Source: Pelobates cultripes
Lineage: Eukaryota > Chordata > Amphibia > Anura > Pelobatidae
Assembly (NCBI GenBank): GCA_933207985.1
Contig: OW240921.1
Span: forward strand, 19,312,804 to 19,376,803
Direction of reading: 5' to 3'
Length of the DNA: 64,000 bases
Below, one piece after another: positions 56,183 to 64,000 of this stretch. Every line of letters begins with the position of its first letter. Within the stretch, counting starts at the first letter, position 1. The notes beneath the pieces are model-generated. The model made no database searches. It was not told where the DNA came from and worked only from the letters and a program-made list of their open reading frames with translations. The position numbers and the translations under genes are program-made.

Positions 56183-57035
56183 AACCCCTGAGGGTTAAAA
56201 AATAAATAAAAAGTTAATCCTCAGGGGTTAAAAAAAATTAGATCACAGTATAATACTGTGATCTCTATTTGATCGCTGTAGGCAGTGATCGACTGGCAGG
56301 GAAGGGGTTAATTTTTATTTGGACTAGGTAAAGGGTTTTTTTTTTTTTTACTTAAACGTTATTAAAACATTTTTTAAACTTAATTTTTTACTTTTTAAAG
56401 GTTATTTTAAAACTTTTTTAACGTTAACCCCTAGTTAGCCTAATGCCAAATCCCCCAATTCCCCACTAACTTCCACCCACCCCAGCTAGCTAAATATATA
56501 ATTTTAAAATATTTTAATTAATTAATTAAATAAATGTAACCCCTGAGGGTTAAAAAAAAATGAATTAACCCTCAGGGGTTAAAAAAAAAATCAGATCATA
56601 GTAAAATGTAATCCCTGCCAATTGATCACTGAAGTCAGTGATCAATTGGCAGGGAAGGGGTTAATTTTTTATTAAAATGGGTAAGGGGGACTTTAAATAA
56701 ACTTTATTTTTTTTTCCAGCAGGGGGCAGGATCAGCACTGATCCGGCTCCCTGCACTTCACACAGAACCCAGAAGTGCAGGGAGCCGGTAGGTGAGTATA
56801 CAGAGCACATGTGCTCGCTCAGACTTGCGGTCAGAGCGAGCACATGTGCTGGGCAGCCTGACCGGGTGCTCCCGGTATGCCTCTAATGCAGAGGCATACC
56901 GGAGCACCATTAACCCCGCGATCGCCGCAATAGCGGCGATCCAGGGTTAATTTTACCGCGTGACGGACGAGGTCCGTCACTCGTCGTTAAGGGTTTCCCC
57001 TGAGTGACAGACCTCGTCCGTCACTCGTCCTTAAG
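56183..57035. repeat. array of hairpin-forming palindromes
   Basis: At least ten separate dyads lie in about 850 bases. Examples are 56241-56263, 56271-56290, 56613-56654 (19-bp perfect arms, CCCTGCCAATTGATCACTG), 56743-56788, 56804-56850, 56865-56908, 56920-56941, 56960-56980 and 57004-57024, plus paired AACCCCTGAGGGTT / AACCCTCAGGGGTT blocks at 56183-56231 and 56541-56582. Confidence 0.88.
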
Positions 57036-57328
57036 GGGTTAACTAAGAAATATCACTTTAGCGTTGCAATTTCTATATTATAATACATTGCAACTAATTG
57101 CTCATAGAGTATTATTACTTATTATTTTGTGTTATATCAAGTTATTTACATTTTTTTAAATTTATTTATTAAAAGTTAATTTTTAATTCATTTGAGTGTT
57201 ATTAGTTTAAACAGACTGTGATTGTCTATTGTTGTGACTTAGATGATGATCAGATCAAATTTTATGACCAATTTGTGCAGAAATCCATATCATTCCAAAG
57301 GGTTCACATACTTTTTCTTGCAACTGTA

Positions 57329-58244
57329 CTTTAGCCAAAGCAAACCCAGTCTAGCACTAAACATTCTTATTACACTTACCATCCTGGATAAAACCAGGGG
57401 TTATATAAAGGTATCTAAAACAAAGAGTAAAATAATACCAAATAGTGTAATATGTCAGATATAAATGTGGTACTATGTGCAAAGTATGGACCACACTCAC
57501 ATGGTATGGAGCCCTATCAGGAGAGGCTCAAACCATAATTGCAGGGGTATATATACGGTTATACCACACCTCTTCCAATCTTTATCCAAAGTATCTCAAA
57601 TTAGAAAACAGAAAAAAAGGAATTCCTGGTACAATATATCCTTAAATGTATTCAGAGTCATTATAGTAGGATCAAGGTATAAAGGTGTATGAGAGCACTG
57701 TCCTTCTTATAGCAGGAACAGGAAACCGTAGGGGTCCGCTGGACTTCGATACCAATGAATTTATTAAACATAAAGAATTTAAAACAATTAAAAATAATTT
57801 AAAGTGCAAATGATACCAGTTCAACAATTCAATTTGGGTGGTCCTTTCTGTGTCCAAGACACATATCGCTTCAAGGTTTTAGCAATTGGATTCCCATTTC
57901 CCAGTGGGTCCTGCTATAAGTATCTTCAAATCTGAGTTAATTGGTCGCCGCCCTCACTCGGTGTCCAATCATTGCGCTGGAAATTGGAGACATGTGAGTT
58001 CATTTTAAGATTTTCTGAGGTTCTTACCTGCTGCTGTTTATGTATTGTTTATATATTGTTAAAATCGCCTTCAAGCATTTTTTACATAGCAGAGATGCCA
58101 TGGCCATATCCTTCCAACTGACTTTTTAACTTTTGGTTTTATTAATATGCTGTATATAAACATGGATGAGGTTAAGAAGCTTTGAAATCAACTCAACTTA
58201 CAAAACAATAATAATAATAATTCTCAGTCAGTGAATTATTCACA
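57329..58244. other. non-coding DNA, possibly Penelope-derived
   Basis: A weak ATATCGCTTCAAGGTTTTAG at 57866 recalls the hammerhead-like blocks but lacks the core. No gene is seen. Confidence 0.35.
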
Positions 58245-58565
58245 TTAAAGGGACACTATAGTGACCAGAACAACTACAGCTTATGGCATTTGTTCTGGTG
58301 AGCATAATAATTCCCTTCCATCTTATGCAGTAAACACTGTCTGTGACAGTAGTCACCATCACTGAGAATGGAAGACATACACTATATGTAGGTCCCCAGA
58401 TTCCTCTTGTGTTTTAGTCACCCTCTGCCCAGTATTAGTGGAGGGTATGTTTAATGTATTGCTTAAGTGATAAAAAGTATGTTAGGCACTTCTCAGAATT
58501 AGTGCCAAAAAAATGTGCTGGAACTGGTATATTAAACTGCTCCCCAACACTCAAATGATCATAGA

Positions 58566-58718
58566 AATGAAACCAAAATTAAAATAAAATTTACCAGTCT
58601 ATGTGCATAAGTGTAAAAAATAGTATATAAGTACATACATTTACAACATGCTGATAGCAGTAATAGAATACTTAGAACATTTAATAAATATATATATATA
58701 TATATTTTTATATATATA

Positions 58719-58764
<46 letters not shown>

Positions 58765-58871
58765 GTATTCTATTACTGCTATCAGCATGTTGTAAATGTA
58801 TATATTTATATACTATTTTTTACACTTATGCACATAGGCTGGTATATTTTATTTTATTTTTGGTTTCATTT
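58566..58871. repeat. long palindrome with AT-rich core
   Basis: GAAACCAAAATTAAAATAAA and TGTGCATAAGTGTAAAAAAT on the left pair with their complements on the right, around CATGCTGATAGCAGTAATAG and a (TA)n core. Arms are about 130 bp. Partial copies occur at 59700-59740 and 62345-62561. Confidence 0.85.
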
Positions 58872-59390
58872 ATATAATGTATTGCTTGTCTGTGCCTCTC
58901 CCCCTCCCCATATTTCCTGCATAATTGTTTCCCCAGCAGGGCGTTGTCCCAGGGACACTGCAGGCCAGCTTAAACTAGTCCCTCCTCAATCGTCAATCAG
59001 CCCTTGCTATTATCTGATCCCACTCTTCCTTGTATTATAAGACTCTATGCACCCTATTGTATGTAAATGAGGCTGTTGGGGGGCTTAAAATATGTGTGCT
59101 ATGTCTAGTAAAGTCAGTTCCTGTTTTAACCTTTACCCTGTGTCGTCTGGTGTTTGGGGAAAGGGATACAATCTGCTGATGAAAAGGGTATCCAGGGCTG
59201 TAAGCACATTAGCCTGGTCAAGGGTGAAAAAGGCTCTCAGTGATCCCAGACAAGCCTCGGTGACTGGATATGAAGTGATCCAGGGTCCCTGATAACTAAG
59301 AGGTAGCAGACTTGGCGGAGGTACTCGGTACTGGAGCTCCATCACACTGTGTTTTCAGAGAAAATCCAGTGTTTACCTTACAGCCTAGGG

Positions 59391-59526
59391 CAGGGATAGG
59401 CAACCTTCGGCACTCCAGATGCTGTGGACTACATCCCCCATAATGCTCTTACACCCATAATGTTGGCAAAGCATCACGGGACGTGTAGTGCAAAACATCT
59501 GGAGTGCCGAAGGTTGCCTATGCCTG
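59391..59526. mobile_element. hAT MITE, 136 bp
   Basis: The ends CAGGGATAGGCAACCTTCGG and CCGAAGGTTGCCTATGCCTG are inverted repeats, with further pairing GCACTCCAGATG / CATCTGGAGTGC. GCCTAGGG and GCCTAGTC flank it, an 8-bp duplication with two changes. The ends resemble the element at 28390. Confidence 0.9.
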
Positions 59527-59535
59527 GCCTAGTCA

Positions 59536-59900
59536 TACACCCACAGGCCACTCTTCAGATGGCTACTAGAGGTGCTTCCTGGGCAGTGCTGCATGAAGAC
59601 ACTGAACTTTCCTGCTAAAGATTAATTGATTTAATACATCTGTATGAGGATATGCAGATTGACCAGGGCTGTGATCTGCCTCTTTGACGGTCATACATTT
59701 TTCAACATGCTGATAGCAGTAATAGAATACCTATAATATACCTCCACTTGACACTCCTCAGATGGCTACCAGATGTGCTTCCTGGGCAGTGCTGCATGGA
59801 GACACTGAACTTACCTGCTAGAGATGCATTGATTCAATACATGTCTATGAGGAGATGCTGATTGACCAGGGCTGTGATCTGCTTCTTTGACGGTCTCAGC
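59536..59900. repeat. direct tandem duplication, about 205-bp period
   Basis: CTTCAGATGGCTACTAGAGG at 59552 returns as CCTCAGATGGCTACCAGATG near 59757, followed by the same GCTTCCTGGGCAGTGCTGCA and TGACCAGGGCTGTGATCTGC. Confidence 0.85.
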
Positions 59901-61155
59901 CAATCTTATGGGAAAGCATTGTGATTGGCTCAGAACAACACTTCTGATGATGTCAGCCAAGCAGGCAGATCAGAGGCAAAGCCAGCAGCTGCAGATTTTA
60001 ACAAAAGTAAAATTTTACAATATTTATGGATTTAAGAGTGGGGGTAAGGGGTAGATGGTGGAGTTTAGAGTGGGGGTAAGAGGTAAATGGTGGTTTTAAC
60101 ACTTCAAGGTTAAGAATACATGTTTTTGCTCCTGACTATAAAGTGTTCCTTTAAGTATTAATTAAAACATATTTGAAACAGAAGGGTTTGGTGTGAGCGC
60201 AACAAAATAAATAGAAGCAAAAAATAAAAGTGTCAGCAATCCTCAGTAGTGTAACCTATAACCTACTAATCAAATAATTGCAATTCATAAAACATTGTAA
60301 AGTGGGAATAATACAGGATAAACAGGCTAGTAAAATCTTTAAAGGAACTGTTTATTATAAATTAATTCTATGTTTTCAAAAAACAAATCAATAAAATCCC
60401 TTACTGATCCTTATGCCACCAATCAAGTTTCGCCCGTTGTGCTTTAATAATAGCAGCCTTTGGTGTCAGAAGGATCATGGAAGGATTCCATTCCACAGAC
60501 CTTCAGGAGCTGGAACAAGGCAGAGAATCTGACTAAAGACCAGATTACCTGCAGGTCCTATCACTGGGAGGATCACTTTCAGTGCCTTTACACTGCAACA
60601 AGTACCTATATTGGTATTAAAAGCAATTTTCTTTTTTATTGACCTGGATTATAACAGTATTAAGGGACTTTTCACTTGAACTTTTAAAAGCAGCTACACA
60701 TAAAACCTACTAGTTATTTATTGATTTTCATTGTTATTTTGTATACTGTTATTTTATGAATTTGTCAATGTATGATTTATCATGTGCACATGTTTTATTC
60801 AAGGGATTTTATGGAGTTGTTTTATTAATTAAATACACCGTTTTACTGAAGGCTGATAGAGATCCAATTTGACTGAGCTTTGTGAATTTGAATTGTCCGT
60901 TGCCTATATATGGTACATTTACATTGTCCTTAATTTTTATGTGCTCCTGGTAAATCCTCAGGATTGAGATTGGATGTAGTTTTGTTTTTACTGTTTATAG
61001 AGCATTTGTGGTATGGTATCCCTGTGCAATCATTATACAGTGCCCTCCTATTGGGCTGTCCAAATGCACGTGCAAAATACAAAATAAAACAAAGTCAGTG
61101 AATTATGGGGGCAAGCCACGTGGGATTTCAGTTAAATGTGTTGCATTATGCTGTT
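59741..61155. repeat. direct duplication, copy 1
   Basis: It aligns with 62569-64000 at an offset of about 2,830 bases and roughly 95% identity by eye, with small indels. It includes the right end of the TTAA element, Penelope-like terminal sequence and the start of the dispersed repeat at 60820. Confidence 0.9.
60190..60660 (-). mobile_element. Penelope-like terminal sequence, copy 1
   Basis: AAAAGTGTCAGCAATCCTCA at the left edge recalls the other Penelope-like edges. On the minus strand 60450-60425 reads GCACAACGGGCGAAACTTG, a decayed hammerhead-like block (the CUGANGA box is lost). Confidence 0.5.
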
Positions 61156-61640
61156 TGAGATTCACTCTAGCAGTTTGTTGCCTGGAGTGTCACCTTAAGA
61201 TGTTTATTTCCTTCACGCCTTAACTTTTTCATTAATAATTTGTTTCCTTATTAAATGTCGTTTCATTGGAACGTTATTCTCTTTACTGTGTTTGTGTTAT
61301 AAAATGTTTATTTAATTTTTTAATTGTGTTTAAACATTATGCTATTGCTGAGTTGCTTTCGGTGTTTCTGAAGTCAATTTGTTTCATAAAGATGCCATGT
61401 TGCGAGGATGAGGTAATCCTTTCTTCTTCCTGATAGTTTTTGCTTCTGCAAACTACTGCCAGAGTAGGTTCATTTAACCACTTCACTATCAATTCTACTA
61501 TATGATAATGGACACAAATGTCTCGCATTAAAAGCTAACTCCAAGCACCATAGCCACCCTTACTGTTCTGAAGCTGTCATAATGCCGGGAGTCTGCACAT
61601 ACAGAATGTAACTGCTTTGCTGCCAATGGTGTTGTTAAGA
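60820..61640. repeat. uninterrupted dispersed repeat (Ngaro target family)
   Basis: It is the intact counterpart of the two halves at 5186-5372 and 10575-11010. A third, partial copy begins at about 63660 and is cut by the window edge. Confidence 0.78.
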
Positions 61641-62045
61641 AGAAGATCCATTTGCATCAAAACATTGCTCGATTAGCTGTGCTCCAAATAAATATGCCTG
61701 TTTGAGCATTAGAGTGCCTGGACCTTCTTTCTTATTCTCACTCCACAGGTGGGGCATCATAAGCCAGCATGGAATAAGGGTATGGTATTGGCAAATAACA
61801 ATTCTGTGTATTTGGACACTTAGGAGTCTGTGCAAGGCAGGTGCTCTGGACAATTGCCTACCTCTTGAGTTTAATTCCACTGAACTATGGAATGGGCCTT
61901 GACATTGCTAGGAGACAGGCATAGAATAGGGGTATGTATGGTTTGGCTATGGGGATATTGGGGGTGGGGTTTTGAGTAAGGGGAGTAAATATAGGGGGTC
62001 ATTTTAGATTAGGGGCCATCTTACTTAATCCTCACTTACCTGTTA
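61641..62045. other. non-coding DNA
   Basis: No supported gene is seen. Confidence 0.4.
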
Positions 62046-62378
62046 TTGTGGCAGGTCGGTCTGTTGTCTCTGTTTTTGTCTTTCAGATACAACTTGCTGT
62101 TGAAGATGGAGGAGCTGTTGGCTGGAGTCCGGAATGCTGTGCTGGAGAGGGGAGTGGAGTGGCTTCAAGGACGTCTGGCAGAAGCTTTGCGCCCGGCCGG
62201 GCCTTCTTCTGAACCTCAGGGATGTCAGCCCGCTAGGAGGACCAGACCACCGCAGCATTTGAGCCCCAGTGAGCAGCCCAGCTGTCGGAGGGGACGGAGC
62301 CCGACAGTGAAAACAGTGGAAACAATGGGACAGGAAAAATGGGAAGGAGTAGAGGAACAGACAAGCAATACATTATAG
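62046..62378 (+). pseudogene. possible DIRS/Ngaro-type Gag N-terminus
   Basis: From the internal methionine at 62106 the frame reads MEELLAGVRNAVLERGVEWL, then a Pro/Arg/Ser linker with ARRTRPPQHLSPSE. The plan, a short helical start and an R/S/P linker, resembles the Ngaro Gag at 10296 (RRSRPPSRLSPSP). A TTTTTGTCTTTCAG acceptor-like site precedes it at 62073-62086. The rest of the element is cut off by the hairpin repeat at 62345. A host exon is the alternative. Confidence 0.4.
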
Positions 62379-62488
62379 AAATCAAACCAAAAATAAAATA
62401 AACTATACCAGTCAATGTGGATAAGTGTAAAAAAAAGTATATAAATACATACATTTACAACATGCTGATAGCAGTAATAGAATATCTA

Positions 62489-62523
<35 letters not shown>

Positions 62524-62561
62524 TATGTTCTAGGTATTCTAGTACTGCTATCAGGACCTAG
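62345..62561. repeat. truncated copy of the 58566 palindrome
   Basis: GACAAGCAATACATTATAG and AACCAAAAATAAAATAAAC are the complement of the right arm at 58840-58895. It passes through the (TA)n core and stops at GTACTGCTATCAG in the second arm. Confidence 0.8.
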
Positions 62562-62568
62562 GGATACC

Positions 62569-64000
62569 TCCACTTGCCACTCCTCAGATGGCTACCAGAG
62601 GTGCGTCCTGGGCAGTGCTGCTAGGAGACACTGAACTTACCTGCTAGAAATGTATTGATTCAATACATCTCTACGAGGAGATGCTGATTGACCTGGGCTG
62701 TGATCTGCTCCTTTGACGATCTCAGCCAATCTTATGGGAAAGCATTGTGATTGGCTCAGAACAACACTTCTAAATGATGTCAGCCAAGCAGGCAGATCAG
62801 AATCAACGCCAGCAGCTGCAGATTTTAACAAAAGTAAACTTTTACTATATTTATGGAGTTAAGGGTGGGGGTAAGGGGTAGATGGTTGAATTAAAAGTGG
62901 GGGTAAGATGTAGATGGTGGTTTTAACACTTCAAGGTTAAGAATACATGTTTTGGTTCCCAACTATATAGTGTTCCTTTAAGTATTAATTAAAAACTAAT
63001 TGAAACAGGAGGGTATGGTGTGATCGCAAGAAAATAAATAGAAGCAAAAAATAAAAATAAAAGTGTCAGCAATCCTCAGTAGGGTAACCTATAACCTACT
63101 AATAAAATAATCGTAATTCATAAAACGTTGTAAAGTGGGAATAATGCAGGATAAACAGTCTAGTTAAATTTTAAAAGAAACTGTTTATTATAAATTAATT
63201 CTATGTTTTCAAAAAACAAATCAATAAAATCCCTTACGGATTCTTATGCCACCAATCACGTTTCGCCCGTTGGGCTTTATCAGTAGCAGCATTTGGTGTC
63301 AGAAGGATCCTGCAAGGACTCCATTCCACAGACCTTCAGGAGCTGGAACAAAGCATAGAATCTGACTAAAGACCAGATTACCCGCAGGTCCTATCACTGG
63401 GAGGATCACTTTCAGTGCCTTTACACTGCAACAAGTACCTATATGGGTATTAAAAACAATTTTCTTTTTTATTCACCTGGATTATAACAGTATTAAGGGA
63501 CTTTTCACTTGAACTTTTAAAAGCAGCTACACATAAAACCTACTAGTTATGTATTGATTTTCATTGTTATTTTGTATACTGTTATTTTATGCATTTGTCA
63601 ATGTATGATTTAGCATGTGCACATGTTTTATTCAAGGGATTTTATGGAGTTGTTTTATTAATTAAATACACCGTTTTACTGAACGCTGATAGAGATCCAG
63701 TTTGACTGAGCTTTGTGAATTTGAATTGTCTGTTGCCTATATATGGTACATTTACATTGTCCTTCATTTTTATGTGCTCCTGGTACATCCTCAGGATTGA
63801 GATCGGATGTAGTTTTGTTTTTACTGTTTATAGAGCATTTGTGGTATGGTATCTCTGTGCAATCATTATACAGTGCTCTCCTATTGGGCTGTCCAAATGC
63901 ACTTGCAAAATACAAAATAAAACAAATCAGTGAATTATGGGGGCAAGCCACGTGGGATTTCAGTTAAATGTGTTGCATTATGCTGTTTGAGATTCACTCT
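62569..64000. repeat. direct duplication, copy 2
   Basis: Second copy of 59741-61155, cut by the window end. It retains the better hammerhead-like block (minus strand 63283-63258: CTGATAA, AGCCC, AAC, GGGC, GAAACGTG). Confidence 0.9.

Larger units (their letters stand above)
54728..57195. mobile_element. 2.47-kb unclassified element with 150-bp inverted repeats
   Basis: GTGTTATTAG flanks both sides (54718-54727, 57196-57205). Arms 54843-54992 and 57039-57188 are nearly perfect inverted repeats; 115 extra bases lie outside the left arm. Inside are two tandem units of about 370-390 bp (55134, 55523, start of a third at 55892), a tandem pair of about 350 bp (56067, 56421) and a run of hairpins. 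No transposase frame is seen. The 8-10 bp target duplication would allow hAT; the class is open. Confidence 0.82.
52177..57326 (-). mobile_element. Tc1/mariner element with two nested insertions
   Basis: The ends are CAGTTGCAAGAAAAAGTATG and its complement CATACTTTTTCTTGCAACTG, flanked by TA (52175-52176, 57327-57328). Inverted repeats are about 215 bp; the right one is split by the insertion at 54728-57195. Removing the solo LTR (52696-53742) and that insertion, each with one target duplication copy, leaves about 1.6 kb, the usual Tc1 length. Confidence 0.92.
58249..60150. mobile_element. TTAA-flanked composite element, 1.9 kb
   Basis: The left end AGGGACACTATAGTGACCAG and the right end, in complement AGGAACACTTTATAGTC, are similar inverted termini. 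TTAA flanks both (58245-58248, 60151-60154). The style matches the TTAA MITE at 32513. It contains a palindrome, an LTR-like fragment (58880-59350, weak), a hAT MITE and a tandem duplication. The right terminus recurs at 62977 in the duplicated block. Confidence 0.65.

Overview
The window is vertebrate nuclear DNA, most probably from an anuran amphibian. It is AT-rich and shows no bacterial gene organisation. Almost every recognisable coding stretch belongs to a transposable element, and the mix fits frog genomes: CR1-like and Tx1/L1-like LINEs, Penelope-like elements, an Ngaro/DIRS tyrosine-recombinase retrotransposon, a chromodomain Ty3/gypsy element, Tc1/mariner, hAT and TTAA-target DNA transposons. 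The organism call rests on this repertoire. Only one piece of probable host gene was found: two phase-matched exons (26236-26391 and 27289-27446) of a Ly6/uPAR, phospholipase-A2-inhibitor-gamma-like protein.

Layout. 1-5.2 kb: minisatellites, a doubtful LTR-like fragment and a 5'-truncated CR1 tail. 5.37-10.57 kb: a near-complete minus-strand Ngaro-type element (gag, RT/RNase H, tyrosine recombinase, SGNH hydrolase), inserted into a dispersed repeat whose uninterrupted copy lies at 60.8-61.6 kb. 11-14 kb: minisatellites, one with a higher-order period. 14.57-15.27 kb: a solo LTR with a 5-bp target duplication. 16-21.7 kb: two CR1-like copies, then a Tx1/L1 endonuclease piece cut by the LTR of a gypsy chromovirus (21.7-24.5 kb), which runs into an assembly gap. 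24.6-28.4 kb: minisatellite and the host-gene exons. 28.4-34.2 kb: two hAT non-autonomous elements, a Penelope endonuclease fragment, a TTAA MITE and a solo LTR. 35.9-40.3 kb: a decayed Tx1/L1 element. 41-47.8 kb: a composite of minus-strand Penelope-like elements with nested insertions. 48-50.5 kb: a 1.8-kb hAT relative with its 8-bp target duplication, then a solo LTR. 52.2-57.3 kb: a Tc1 element with a solo LTR inside its transposase and a 2.5-kb hairpin-rich element inside its right inverted repeat. 58.2-64 kb: a TTAA-flanked composite and a direct duplication of about 1.4 kb.

Most elements are broken by stops, frameshifts or nesting. The best-preserved proteins are the Ngaro recombinase and SGNH hydrolase and the gypsy integrase-chromodomain region. 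Target-site duplications seen by eye (5 bp for LTRs, 8 bp for hAT, TA for Tc1, TTAA for the MITE, 15 bp for one Penelope-like insertion) fix many boundaries to the base and give a relative order of insertion. The most unusual signals are hammerhead-ribozyme-like cores repeated near Penelope ends, a dense run of hairpins at 56.18-57.03 kb, and the Ngaro-borne esterase.
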